Shown: positions 13,267-21,677 of the stretch, one piece after another | How the letters are laid out: every line of letters begins with the position of its first letter | Position numbering within the stretch: the first letter of the stretch is position 1 | NCBI GenBank assembly: GCA_013150955.1 | Contig: JAADJD010000007.1 | Span: 1 to 22,348 of the forward strand | DNA: 22,348 bases | Origin: Calditrichota bacterium | GTDB taxonomy: Bacteria > Calditrichota > Calditrichia > RBG-13-44-9 > J042 | Direction of reading: 5' to 3' | Notes under the pieces: model-generated | The model's database searches: none | The model's input: only the letters and a program-made list of their open reading frames with translations | Told to the model about the DNA's origin: nothing | Made by a program: the position numbers and the translations under genes

Positions 13267-14991
13267 ATGATGTCCCATAAAATCCAGAGTTTTATTCTCA
13301 CGATCGCCATATTCCTCTTCAATCATCTGTTTGCCCAGAAACCCGTTGATATCCCCGCCCACCATCCGAATCGGATTATCGTAAAGTTCAAGTCCGATAA
13401 CGTGGTGGATTTGAATCGCGGCCGGTTATCTCCGGCAGCCACAGGCAATTCCGTATTAAATCAATTGAACCGCGAATTCAAATGTATCGCTATGGAGAGG
13501 GTGTTGCCGGATTGTAAAGACAAGTTATTTAAGGAATTGAACCTTGACGCGATTTATGTTTTCAGGTTCGAAGAAGTCCGGGATATGGCCACACTGATCC
13601 GTCGATATGCGGATACCGGAATGTTTGAATATGTGGAGCCAGACTATACGGGCTATGGGGCTGGAATGGCGGCGCTTTCCCCAAACGATGCCTTTTTCTT
13701 CCGTCAATGGGCCTTGAAGAACACGGGAATGTTTCCATCCTGGCAAAAAGGGAAACCGGATGCCGATATCGATATGGACGAGGCCTGGAGTGTTGAAACA
13801 GGGGATAGTTCGATCATCATTTCGATTTTAGATACGGGAGTTCGCCTTTCCCATCCCGAGATTGAATCCCGGCTCTGGATGAATCCCGATGAAATTCCAT
13901 CCAATGGAACAGATGATGACAACAATAATTACGTGGACGACATTTACGGTTGGGATTTTGCCAATTCAGACAATGATCCCACGGATGATCATGGACATGG
14001 CACCAATGTGACGGGCATCCTGGGTGCCATTGGGAATAACAGTATCGGCTATGCAGGTGTCGATTGGCATGCGCGCCTGATGATCCACAAAATTTTAAAC
14101 GCAGACAATTGGGGCTATTACTCGTGGTGGGCTTCGGCGATTGTGTATTCGGTCGATAAAGGGGCACGGGTCATCAACATGTCCGTTGGGGGTGAAAGTT
14201 TTTCCCAGTTGTTGAAAGATGCTGTGGATTATGCCTATCAGAACAATGTCACCATCGTTGTGAGCATGATGAACGCGAATAACGATGTGCCCTATTATCC
14301 GGCAGCCTATTCAAATACAATTGCGGTGGGGGCAACCGATACGGATGATACCCGCGCCAATCCTTTTTTCTGGGGTGGTGGGAGTAACTATGGCGCCCAT
14401 ATAGATGTGGTGGCCCCGGGAAACATCATTTATGGTTTAAATCATGAGTCAGATACGGATTATGATTGGTATTGGGGTGGAACATCACAGGCGGCGCCCC
14501 ATGTTGCCGGATTGGCGTCGCTGTTATTGGCACAGGATAATTCCCGAACGCCAGATGATATACGGGCGATCATTCGCAACACGGCTGAAGACCAGGTGGG
14601 GGATTCCCTGGAGGACACTCCGGGTTGGGATCCGTACTATGGCTATGGCCGAATCAATGCCTATAATGCATTAACTTATGCATATACTGCCATTAACGAG
14701 AGCGAAGACTTACCATCTGTTGCGTCAATTCTTACCCTTCAACAGAATTATCCAAATCCCTTTAACGCGTCCACGACGATTCAGTACACCCTTTATCGAT
14801 CGACGCGCATCTTGGTATCGGTATATGACGTCCTGGGTCGGCGAATCCGGGAAATTGTGAATGATTACCAGTCACCCGGGGAATACCGGATTGACTTTGA
14901 TGCAAAAGATTTAAGTGGAGGAATTTACTATCTTGTTGTGGAGGCAGATAAACGGGAGAAACACGCGATTAAAATGTTCTTTGTAAAATAA
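13267..14991 (+). CDS. Exported subtilisin-family (S8) protease with T9SS-type sorting domain
   Basis: The product has 574 residues. A signal peptide ends near residue 23 (FLFNHLFAQ). An inhibitor-like propeptide (about 35-125) contains 'RIIVKFKSD' and 'FEYVEPDY'. The S8 domain has Asp189 in 'ISILDTGVRLSHPEI', His244 in 'DHGHGTNVTGI' and Ser407 in 'GGTSQAAPHVAGLASLL', where Gln replaces the common Met after Ser. The oxyanion region 'VSMMNANNDVPYYPAAY' is atypical; an Asn at 336 or 338 may serve. 'NGTDDDNNNYVDDIYGWDF' is the usual FCB-type calcium-loop insert. The C-terminus (487-574) is a sorting domain opening 'LTLQQNYPNPFNASTTIQY' and ending 'HAIKMFFVK', so secretion by a Por/T9SS-like route is inferred. 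GGGGG lies two bases before ATG 13267 and five before ATG 13270; the second fits better. The gene is flanked by repeats on both sides. Confidence 0.94.
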   Translation: MMSHKIQSFILTIAIFLFNHLFAQKPVDIPAHHPNRIIVKFKSDNVVDLNRGRLSPAATGNSVLNQLNREFKCIAMERVLPDCKDKLFKELNLDAIYVFRFEEVRDMATLIRRYADTGMFEYVEPDYTGYGAGMAALSPNDAFFFRQWALKNTGMFPSWQKGKPDADIDMDEAWSVETGDSSIIISILDTGVRLSHPEIESRLWMNPDEIPSNGTDDDNNNYVDDIYGWDFANSDNDPTDDHGHGTNVTGILGAIGNNSIGYAGVDWHARLMIHKILNADNWGYYSWWASAIVYSVDKGARVINMSVGGESFSQLLKDAVDYAYQNNVTIVVSMMNANNDVPYYPAAYSNTIAVGATDTDDTRANPFFWGGGSNYGAHIDVVAPGNIIYGLNHESDTDYDWYWGGTSQAAPHVAGLASLLLAQDNSRTPDDIRAIIRNTAEDQVGDSLEDTPGWDPYYGYGRINAYNALTYAYTAINESEDLPSVASILTLQQNYPNPFNASTTIQYTLYRSTRILVSVYDVLGRRIREIVNDYQSPGEYRIDFDAKDLSGGIYYLVVEADKREKHAIKMFFVK

Positions 14992-15118
14992 ATGATCCAA
15001 GGAATGTTAACCCTTTAAATCCATTTCCCGGGATGTGTTGAATAAAAACTGCACCGATGGGCAGATTGGAGATTCCCACTGCCCTGGAAAATGATATTAT
15101 TCTTCGTCGAATGGTTTA

Positions 15119-15457
15119 TCCTAAATCATGCACGAAACCACGAATCACTCGAATTCATTCAAAAAATATCAACAAATAGTTGTACCCAAATTATGCAATA
15201 AACCGCGAATAACGCGAATGAAACCAAGAAATATCTACAAAATCGCTAATAAACCCTGGAACTCATTTTCATCCAGACACAATCCTTCTATTGGTGTTAA
15301 TTCGTGTAATTCGTAGGCTATTGATTAATCTGGGTTGAATATACTCGGGAACACATTTCATTCAGACATAATCAAATAGATTTTATTGTTTTTTTGTGTT
15401 AATTCGTGTCATTCGTAGGTTAAAGCATAATCTGGGTTTAAAGCACAATTTGGGATA
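15119..15457 (-). repeat. Composite of dispersed repeats in reverse orientation
   Basis: Stacked, more degenerate copies: left termini at about 15119 (TCCTAAATCATGCACGAAAC) and about 15183 (CCCAAATTATGCAATAAACC then GCGAATAACGCGAATGAA), and right termini at about 15295-15345 (TTAATTCGTGTAATTCGTAG) and 15395-15457 (TTAATTCGTGTCATTCGTAG, then GCATAATCTGGGTTTAAAGC). The two right ends mirror the two left ends, as expected for one element inserted into another. The short open frame at 15128-15316 lies inside it and is not a gene. The flanks 14992-15118 and 15458-15591 hold nothing I recognise. Confidence 0.78.
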
Positions 15458-15591
15458 AATCCACATCGGATGCCATTCATCCCATCTTTCCAACCATTTA
15501 CTCCCCCAATTTGACCGTTTGTCGGGAAAAAGTTTGAGAAATGCTGGAATCGGTTATCTTTTCTCCCGGACACTAAAAAAGGAGCTGAACC

Positions 15592-16707
15592 ATGAGAGGG
15601 CTGTTTTTAACAATGTTAAGCATCTGGATAACGGCATATTCCCTGCTGGCGCTGGATGTCCAGGGTGGGCACGCCTACACTTTAGCTGCCGGGGATTCTG
15701 TAACGGACGATTTACTGTATTTCGGTCGTTCCCTGGAAGTGAACGGCTGGGTAAAAAGCGATGTCTACTTTTTTGGCGAAACCATCCAGGTAAACGGACA
15801 GATTGGAGATGATCTGCTTATCTTCAGCCGACGGGCTCGCATTCTCGGAGAAGTCCGGGGCAATGTGTTTTTCTTTGGGCAGGAATTGCAGGTGGAAGGC
15901 ACCGTACACGGTTCGATTCGCTCCATGGGAGAACGCATTCAATTATTACCCGGTGCTGTGGTGCACGGCAGTGTTTTTAGCGGGAGCAAGGCTTTTGTCC
16001 TGGATGGAGCCCGGGTGGATGGTGACGTGCAGGGCGGCGCTGACAACATCATCTTAAATGGTATTGTGAATGGAAACATCCGATTTGAGATCAATGAGGT
16101 TACCTTTGGCGAACAGTTTAAGAGTTCCCGATCCGTCGAGATCACGTTTTACAGGGAAAAACCCGCTTCCATTCCCAACGCCCCACCGAACCTGATCGTT
16201 CACGTGAAGCCGACAAAACCATTTTACCGCCATCCAGTAAAAATCTGGCTTGGACTTTCTGGCTTACTGATTGGCCTGCTTTTCATTAGCATCTTTCCGG
16301 GAGTCAATCGCGAAATGGCCCAGATTGCCTGGCAACATCCACTGAAGGTAGGAGGGGTGGGAGGTTTGTTCTTAATCATCATGCCCGTGGTGACCCTGCT
16401 TTCGGTTATCGTCTTGCCGCTGATGTTTATTCTGGGAGGCATTTATCTTATGGTACTCTATCTGAGTAAATTGCTGGGCGCTTCCATTCTGGGACAGTGG
16501 CTCATGCAGCAATTTTTAAAACAGGAAAATCCCGGTAAATATCTGGCATTTCTGGTGGGATTTTTCATTCTCAAAGCCGTGACCTGGATTCCCTATCTGG
16601 GAACGCTGGCGTATTTGGCGCTGGCATTTTTAGGAACCGGCGCGTTGTTGCGGGTCGCGTGGCGCCAGTATCGCGGAACCGAAGAAGGAATAGGCATGAA
16701 CGGTTAA
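15592..16707 (+). CDS. Bactofilin-like polymer-forming protein fused to a membrane domain
   Basis: The product has 371 residues. Residues 1-20 are a signal peptide or anchor. Residues about 35-175 are a run of short beta-strand repeats with hydrophobic-Gly turns ('SLEVNGWVKSDVYFFGETI', 'QVNGQIGDDLLIF', 'ILGEVRGNVFFFG', 'VEGTVHGSIRSMG', 'VVHGSVFSG', 'VDGDVQGGADNI'), the pattern of bactofilin/polymer-forming beta-helices. Residues 218-236, 254-292 and 316-356 add about five membrane segments. Because the beta-helix follows a signal peptide it is inferred to be outside the cytoplasm, unlike true bactofilins. GGAG lies seven bases before ATG 15592. It leads a four-gene same-strand run (CPBP protease, LytS kinase, LytTR regulator) with only 17 bases to the next gene. 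The function is unknown; an envelope role is a guess. Confidence 0.8.
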   Translation: MRGLFLTMLSIWITAYSLLALDVQGGHAYTLAAGDSVTDDLLYFGRSLEVNGWVKSDVYFFGETIQVNGQIGDDLLIFSRRARILGEVRGNVFFFGQELQVEGTVHGSIRSMGERIQLLPGAVVHGSVFSGSKAFVLDGARVDGDVQGGADNIILNGIVNGNIRFEINEVTFGEQFKSSRSVEITFYREKPASIPNAPPNLIVHVKPTKPFYRHPVKIWLGLSGLLIGLLFISIFPGVNREMAQIAWQHPLKVGGVGGLFLIIMPVVTLLSVIVLPLMFILGGIYLMVLYLSKLLGASILGQWLMQQFLKQENPGKYLAFLVGFFILKAVTWIPYLGTLAYLALAFLGTGALLRVAWRQYRGTEEGIGMNG

Positions 16708-16724
16708 AAACGGAGGAGACCTTC

Positions 16725-17369
16725 ATGTTCATTCTTTTTATTCCGGCAATATTGAATTGGGGAATTGGATGGAGCATCTGGTACTGGCAATTCCAGAAAC
16801 TCGGTGACTACAATCAGGCCACCGTCGCATTGCAGGATTACCTGGCGGTGTACGTTCCTTTACTGCTACTGGCAATGTTCCCATTTTACTGGAAACGACT
16901 GCGTCAGGCGAACCCAACGCCATTGGATTTGTTCCACCCATCCGAAAAGGGCATCTGGCAGGATATATTTACGGCCTTACTCGGGGCAGGCCTGGTGGTA
17001 CTGAGTGCCCTGGTCTGGTGGAAAATTATCCCGGTGGACATCGAATGGTTTGAAATGAGCCGTGTGCATGTGTATGCCCTTCATTTTGTGAGCATGGTGT
17101 TCGTTGCTCCGGTCGTGGAAGAGATCATCTTTCGAGGCGTGGGGATGCAAATCGCCGAAAAACGAGGGTGGTCGCCTGTGAAAGGCGCTGTGGTTACCAG
17201 CATTGCGTTCGCCCTATGGCATGGCAACTGGTATCTGATGATCCCGGCATGGATTTTTGGAATGATCGTTTATTATCTCTACGCCCGTTACCGGACGCTA
17301 ATCATCCCCATCCTGACCCATGCCATTGCCAACGGGGCCATGTTTTTTCTAATGTATCGATTGGGGTAA
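16725..17369 (+). CDS. CPBP-family intramembrane metalloprotease
   Basis: The product has 214 residues with about six hydrophobic segments. All three CPBP (Abi/CAAX protease) motifs are present: 'EEIIFRG' (132-138, ExxxR with paired Glu), 'AFALWHGNWY' (161-170, catalytic His166) and 'LTHAIANGAMFF' (197-208, HxxxN). Relatives process prenylated or membrane proteins or serve in bacteriocin immunity; the substrate here is unknown. ATG 16725 is chosen because GGAGGAG lies seven bases upstream. The frame stays open to an ATG at 16659, but that would overlap the previous gene and lacks a binding site. It is probably co-transcribed with the bactofilin-like gene. Confidence 0.88.
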   Translation: MFILFIPAILNWGIGWSIWYWQFQKLGDYNQATVALQDYLAVYVPLLLLAMFPFYWKRLRQANPTPLDLFHPSEKGIWQDIFTALLGAGLVVLSALVWWKIIPVDIEWFEMSRVHVYALHFVSMVFVAPVVEEIIFRGVGMQIAEKRGWSPVKGAVVTSIAFALWHGNWYLMIPAWIFGMIVYYLYARYRTLIIPILTHAIANGAMFFLMYRLG

Positions 17370-17415
17370 CCGGCAGGGAAGAATGATTTTTCGCACAGTA
17401 TTATGGTAGCATTCC

Positions 17416-18702
17416 GTGGGAATACAGTCGACAACGTTCAAAATGAATGAAAAAGAGAATGATGATATTGGAAAAAGACGTTATTTTATGGATCGTCCAC
17501 TCTTTGTGGAAAGCATGAAGGTCGATTTTGGACATGATGCCATTGACCGGGATTCACAAAGACAGGGATCTTTCATGTTTACGGACAAAGAAACTGTGCC
17601 ACCACCGATTGTGGGGTTGACGGTTTATGGGGCAATCTGGGGCATCTTTTATTTACTGCTTGTGCCTGTGGAAAACTTGCCCTATCCAACGCTGATTGTG
17701 AGCTGGTTGTATGCCACCCTGTTCGTCGGCGTACTTCTGGGCATCAATCGGTTAACGTATCCCATCATTCATCAGGTGAATGCTTCATTTTATGTGCTTC
17801 TGCGCAGCTTGTTTTATTTAACGGGCATTGTGTATGCAATTGTTCTTATTGGATTATTTCACTTTCTGATCATCCTGCCCCCTGCGGATGTGCTTCAGGA
17901 CATCCTCAATCGCATCATCTCGGTGGTGGCTACGGTTTTAAGTGCCCTTTCTGTGGGGAAGCGCCCGGATTTCCTGACCGTGGAGTGGGTCATGCGCGAG
18001 CTGTCACCCATCATTGCTCTGCTGGCCATGGGGATTTTACTGGCGCTTTTTCTGGCGTTGTTGATCAGCTACGTCGAAATGTTAAATAAACATCGCCAGT
18101 TGCAGGAGGCCCAATTGCGATTATTGCAAAGGCAAATGGAACCCCACTTTCTGTTTAACGCCCTGAACACCATTGCAGCCGAAATTAAGGATCATCCCCG
18201 GCTGGCAGAGGAATTGGTCATTGCTCTGGCCGATTTTTATCGAACCACCTTCCAGATTAGTCATCGAGAAACGGTGACGTTGGCGCAGGAGGTGGCCCTG
18301 GCCCGGCGCTATCTGGACATTCAAAAAGCTCGCTTTGGAGAACGATTGGGCTATCGGTTTCTGATTGCAGAAGAATGTCAGACCCTGCAGGTGCCGCCGC
18401 TGATTATTCAGCCCCTGGTGGAAAATGCCATCCAGCACGGCTGGTGCGATCGCCAGCAACCCCTCCAAATCGAAGTCAGTTGCGAGAAAATGGATGATCA
18501 CCTGTTAATCCGCGTGCGGGATACGGGTGGGGGTTTTCAGAAAAAAATCAATCCCATATTGCAAGAAAAGCATTCGCTGGCCAATATTCACCAGCGATTA
18601 AAGATGCGTTTTGGAAGACAGGCGGGGATAATCATTCAATCGGATCCCGGAAAGGGAAGTGTGGTATCCCTGAAAATTCCCGTAAGAAAAGGAGGCCCAT
18701 GA
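17416..18702 (+). CDS. LytS/YehU-type membrane sensor histidine kinase
   Basis: The product has up to 428 residues. There are four membrane segments (about 66-84, 93-110, 127-152 and 197-220). A coiled 'HRQLQEAQLRLLQRQ' leads into the His_kinase domain 'MEPHFLFNALNTI', with phospho-acceptor His244. The HATPase_c domain has 'LIIQPLVENAIQHGW' (N box), 'IRVRDTGGGF' (G1) and 'GKGSVVSLKIP' (G2). It autophosphorylates and passes phosphate to the regulator encoded next. The start is uncertain. The frame opens at GTG 17416 and ATG 17443 with no binding site. ATG 17575 (MFTDKETVPP), with AGGG seven bases upstream, gives a protein starting just before the first membrane segment and may be the real start. 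No sensory domain beyond the membrane region is visible. Confidence 0.9.
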   Translation: MGIQSTTFKMNEKENDDIGKRRYFMDRPLFVESMKVDFGHDAIDRDSQRQGSFMFTDKETVPPPIVGLTVYGAIWGIFYLLLVPVENLPYPTLIVSWLYATLFVGVLLGINRLTYPIIHQVNASFYVLLRSLFYLTGIVYAIVLIGLFHFLIILPPADVLQDILNRIISVVATVLSALSVGKRPDFLTVEWVMRELSPIIALLAMGILLALFLALLISYVEMLNKHRQLQEAQLRLLQRQMEPHFLFNALNTIAAEIKDHPRLAEELVIALADFYRTTFQISHRETVTLAQEVALARRYLDIQKARFGERLGYRFLIAEECQTLQVPPLIIQPLVENAIQHGWCDRQQPLQIEVSCEKMDDHLLIRVRDTGGGFQKKINPILQEKHSLANIHQRLKMRFGRQAGIIIQSDPGKGSVVSLKIPVRKGGP

Positions 18703-19442
18703 AACCCATAACGGTATATATCGTCGAAGATGAGCCACCGGCACGGGAACGGCTGCTGGCATTTGTCGATGCGCACCCGCAATTGAAATCGGTAGGGTGG
18801 AGCGAAACCGGTAAAAAAGCGCTGGAAGAAATCCCTCGGATTCTGCCGGATGTGGTCTTGCTGGACATCCATTTGCCGGACATTTCCGGACTGGATGTAT
18901 TAAAATTGTTGCCCGAAAAGCCACAGGTAATTTTCAGTACCGCATATGATCAGTATGCCCTGCAGGCGTTTGAGCTGAACGCCGTCGATTATCTGTTGAA
19001 ACCCTATTCGTATGAACGATTTGAACGTGCCATTGAGAAATTGAAGACCCGGACATTAACACCGCCTGATTTAACGGATGCAACCCGTGGCGTTCGCCTG
19101 CAGCAAACGTTGCAGCGCATTCCAGCCAGAGTGGGGGAGCGGATTTATATACTGGCGGTGGATGATATTGTCTATTTTGCCAGCGAAGACAAAGTGGTCC
19201 TGGCGCATCTGGTGGATAAGGCCTACATCATCAATTATACCCTGGAGGAGCTGGAGCAGCGCCTGGATCCCGAGCAGTTTTTCCGCATTCATCGTTCTAC
19301 CATTGTGAACTTAAATTTTGTGCATATCATCGAGCCGTATTTTGGAGGCAGTTACATTATGGAGGTGAAGGACAACAGGCGCACCCAATTGCCCATCAGC
19401 CGCAACGCCGCCCGCCGATTGCGGAAAAAGCTGGGGTGGTGA
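18699..19442 (+). CDS. LytTR-family response regulator
   Basis: The product has 247 residues. A receiver domain (about 5-115) has acidic Glu10/Asp11 in 'VEDEPPARERL', phospho-acceptor Asp56 in 'VVLLDIHLPDISG', Thr81 in 'FSTAYDQYALQAF' and Lys101 in 'DYLLKPYS'. A C-terminal LytTR DNA-binding domain (about 140-245) has 'VGERIYILAVDDIVYFASED', 'FFRIHRSTIVNLNFVHIIEP' and 'QLPISRNAARRLRKKLGW'. The ATG overlaps the kinase stop (ATGA) and GGAGG is placed within the kinase coding end, so translation is coupled. The upstream bactofilin-like and CPBP genes are plausible but unproven targets. The gene ends the plus-strand block. Confidence 0.95.
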   Translation: MKPITVYIVEDEPPARERLLAFVDAHPQLKSVGWSETGKKALEEIPRILPDVVLLDIHLPDISGLDVLKLLPEKPQVIFSTAYDQYALQAFELNAVDYLLKPYSYERFERAIEKLKTRTLTPPDLTDATRGVRLQQTLQRIPARVGERIYILAVDDIVYFASEDKVVLAHLVDKAYIINYTLEELEQRLDPEQFFRIHRSTIVNLNFVHIIEPYFGGSYIMEVKDNRRTQLPISRNAARRLRKKLGW

Positions 19443-19501
19443 GGGGGGGATATTGGTGTTGGGTGACGCGGAATCTTCGCGTACGAATTATCACGGATAA
19501 A

Positions 19502-19723
19502 CCCGGATTATGTAATAGCCTACGAATTACACGAATGAAAGCAAATAAAAATAACATAATCCATTGAATTATATCTGGATAAAAATGTACTCCAGGGTTT
19601 ATTGGCGATTTTGTGTTTCATTCGCGTGATTCATATTTTAATGAATTATTTAGGATTAACTATTTTGTTACTATTTTTCGAATAAATTCGCGGGATTTGC
19701 GGTTTAATGTACTATTTTTGAAT
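19502..19723 (+). repeat. Dispersed palindromic repeat: complete copy plus an extra right half
   Basis: The complete copy is about 19502-19657 (CCCGGATTATGTAATAGCC then TACGAATTACACGAATGAAA; right end TTCATTCGCGTGATTCATAT then TTTAATGAATTATTTAGGAT). A second right half follows directly (19658-19723: AACTATTTTGTTACTATTTT, then AAATTCGCGGGATTTGCGG and TTTAATGTACTATTTTTG). It fills the gap between the convergent ends of the regulator gene and the CRISPR-associated gene. Confidence 0.82.
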
Positions 19724-19746
19724 AAGGATTTTTTTAAACATGAGGC

Positions 19747-21666
19747 TCATTTATCAAGTGGATTAGGAAATGGTTTCCCTTTTAAATTGCGATAGAATTC
19801 AAATCCTTTTTCGGTAGGATACTTCCGTGAAGTATTCCCCTCATTAATGTCTAAAATTTTACTCAAAACTTCTACATTGTTCAAATTAAGAAATTCTTTT
19901 CCTGTTTTTTCCTTTATCCAGACTAAAAAGGAATTTAAATATTCAAATTTATTAAAAATATTTTTGGTAGATCCTCCATTTTTGTTTTTCATTTGTTCAA
20001 AAGCTATATACTTTGATGTTAAATCATTTTCTACTTGCGCTTCTATTATTTCAATTCTGATGCTCCCAAATCCAATAGGTTTTCCCATACCCAATTTATG
20101 GTGTAAATTTCCATGAAGTTCTAATCCCCAAATAAGCATACCCAATTCTTCTTGAGCAAGATTTTGGAAATCAATTCGAAATTCAAAAACATTACCGTCA
20201 AGAACTGGTCGCACTTGACTGCGCATTTCTTCTTGTTCTCTATAATTGGTGGGAACACAGTAATATAATTTATTTTGATTCGGATGGTGGAAATAAAACT
20301 TGCGTCCTCGAATTTCAACCGGGCCCTTCCATTTTATATTCTTCGTTCCATCTTTATTTTTTGGATCTTCTGGATTGCCTTTGTTATCCAATTTAATTCC
20401 ATCGTAGTTACGCACAACGTCTTTATCTGTCGGATCTTTTAAATAGATATTACAAGAAGTAGGGTGAGGTGTGCCTAATAGCTTAATTGCCCAATAATCT
20501 TTTTCAGGGCCAGCGCCTTCCGTATGGATGGCATCCGAAATTTGAATGCGAGAACGCAAAGCCTGTTTTTCACCTGTAAAGCCAAACAACCGGCATACCG
20601 GACAGAGAAATTCTAAAGTTTCGCACTTTTGCAAACCCATTTCTTTGATTAAATCTCCGCGACTGGTATCGTAGTAAACTCGGGGTACTTCCACATAAGA
20701 AATCTTGTGAGCCCATTTATCGCCATTATCATCAGTTTTACCTTCTTGAAAATAAATTAGCATGCCTTTTTTGAGTGGCTTGCGTGGCGGGCTTTTCATG
20801 AAATTTCGATTTCTGTTTTGAGGGAACTCTAATTGTTCTTCAACGATTCGTTGATAGTCCTCTACCTCTTTTTTAGTAAAATAATAAATTTCTTTGCTGT
20901 CCAATGGAAAAAACACCCGTTCTCGTTTTTTCATCGGTATGGTTTTACCGGTTATTTTTAATTTGCCCTCGTACCAACCAGAAGCTGAAATTGAAGAAGT
21001 CGCATAATTTTTGACTAAGTAGAAAGGACCTATGATTGGTGCTTTTCTCGAGGTTTTATATTTTTCAATTTCTTCGATTTCAGTCCAGATAATATCGCCA
21101 TTTTGCTTACCAGAAGGTATAAATTTGATGGTATGCATTTTATTATTGTTTTTATTTATAATTTCTAAAACCTGCTCTCCTCCCTCCCCAGGTATCGCGA
21201 TCCAGGCCCTTTTCATTGCCCGGATTTTCCCAGGTTTAGCGTCTGTTGGGAGCTCTAATATTTCACCTGCTATCACTTTTGCTTTGATATCGCGATAGTG
21301 TAAAGGCGATTCATCAAAAACCGAAAAGCATGAACCAGTAGCCGCTTCCAGAACGGAACGTAACATACCACGGATTGAGCTGCCCGGAATAGCGGGTTTC
21401 CCATTGATTTCAAAGAAGTCGATTTTCTTAGGGGCTTCTCCTTCGTGGCGTTTCCCACCGATAAACAGTGGGGTTAATGTTGTGATCTCACAAACAAGAT
21501 ATCCTGACAGTCCAGAAAATTTTGCCAAAGAAGGGGCTTCTGATTTAAGTTCAGAACAGTTTTTGTCATGGGGAACGAATTGGTAGGGATTGTTTTCAAA
21601 ACCCCATTGATTTGTATTGTTTGATGATCGATGTCTTTTGGATTTATTCTTTTCTCTCTTCGCCAT
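19747..21666 (-). CDS. CRISPR-associated RAMP protein, TIGR03986 type
   Basis: The product has 639 residues. An N-terminal basic, Asn-rich tail (1-20) is followed by a RAMP (Cas7-like, RRM-fold) region: 'GYLVCEITTLTPLFIGG' (55-71) and 'AIPGSSIRGMLRSVLEA' (92-108). A large central region contains 'EFLCPVCRLFGFTGEKQALR' (352-371), with a CxxC pair that may bind zinc. The C-terminal glycine-rich RAMP loop is 'LHHKLGMGKPIGFGSIRIEI' (521-540), followed by a helical tail to 639. The order and the unusual size match the TIGR03986 family found with type III systems; ordinary Csm3/Cmr4 backbone proteins are about half as long. It would act in a crRNA-guided effector complex; whether it cuts RNA cannot be told. 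AGGGAG lies five bases upstream of ATG. The start is 11 bases after the stop of the membrane-protein gene, so the two form an operon. Base composition is much more AT-rich than the other genes here, suggesting horizontal transfer. Confidence 0.85.
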   Translation of the reverse strand: MAKREKNKSKRHRSSNNTNQWGFENNPYQFVPHDKNCSELKSEAPSLAKFSGLSGYLVCEITTLTPLFIGGKRHEGEAPKKIDFFEINGKPAIPGSSIRGMLRSVLEAATGSCFSVFDESPLHYRDIKAKVIAGEILELPTDAKPGKIRAMKRAWIAIPGEGGEQVLEIINKNNNKMHTIKFIPSGKQNGDIIWTEIEEIEKYKTSRKAPIIGPFYLVKNYATSSISASGWYEGKLKITGKTIPMKKRERVFFPLDSKEIYYFTKKEVEDYQRIVEEQLEFPQNRNRNFMKSPPRKPLKKGMLIYFQEGKTDDNGDKWAHKISYVEVPRVYYDTSRGDLIKEMGLQKCETLEFLCPVCRLFGFTGEKQALRSRIQISDAIHTEGAGPEKDYWAIKLLGTPHPTSCNIYLKDPTDKDVVRNYDGIKLDNKGNPEDPKNKDGTKNIKWKGPVEIRGRKFYFHHPNQNKLYYCVPTNYREQEEMRSQVRPVLDGNVFEFRIDFQNLAQEELGMLIWGLELHGNLHHKLGMGKPIGFGSIRIEIIEAQVENDLTSKYIAFEQMKNKNGGSTKNIFNKFEYLNSFLVWIKEKTGKEFLNLNNVEVLSKILDINEGNTSRKYPTEKGFEFYRNLKGKPFPNPLDK

Positions 21667-21677
21667 AATATCTCCCT

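Noticed and set aside
15119-15457. Repeat-rich block as a CRISPR array or a protein-coding region
   Set aside because: It is two stacked copies of the dispersed palindromic element in reverse orientation, and the short open frame inside it follows the repeat, not a protein family.
19443-19500. Hairpin ACGCG/CGCGT after the LytTR gene as an intrinsic terminator
   Set aside because: The stem is only five or six pairs and no T run follows.
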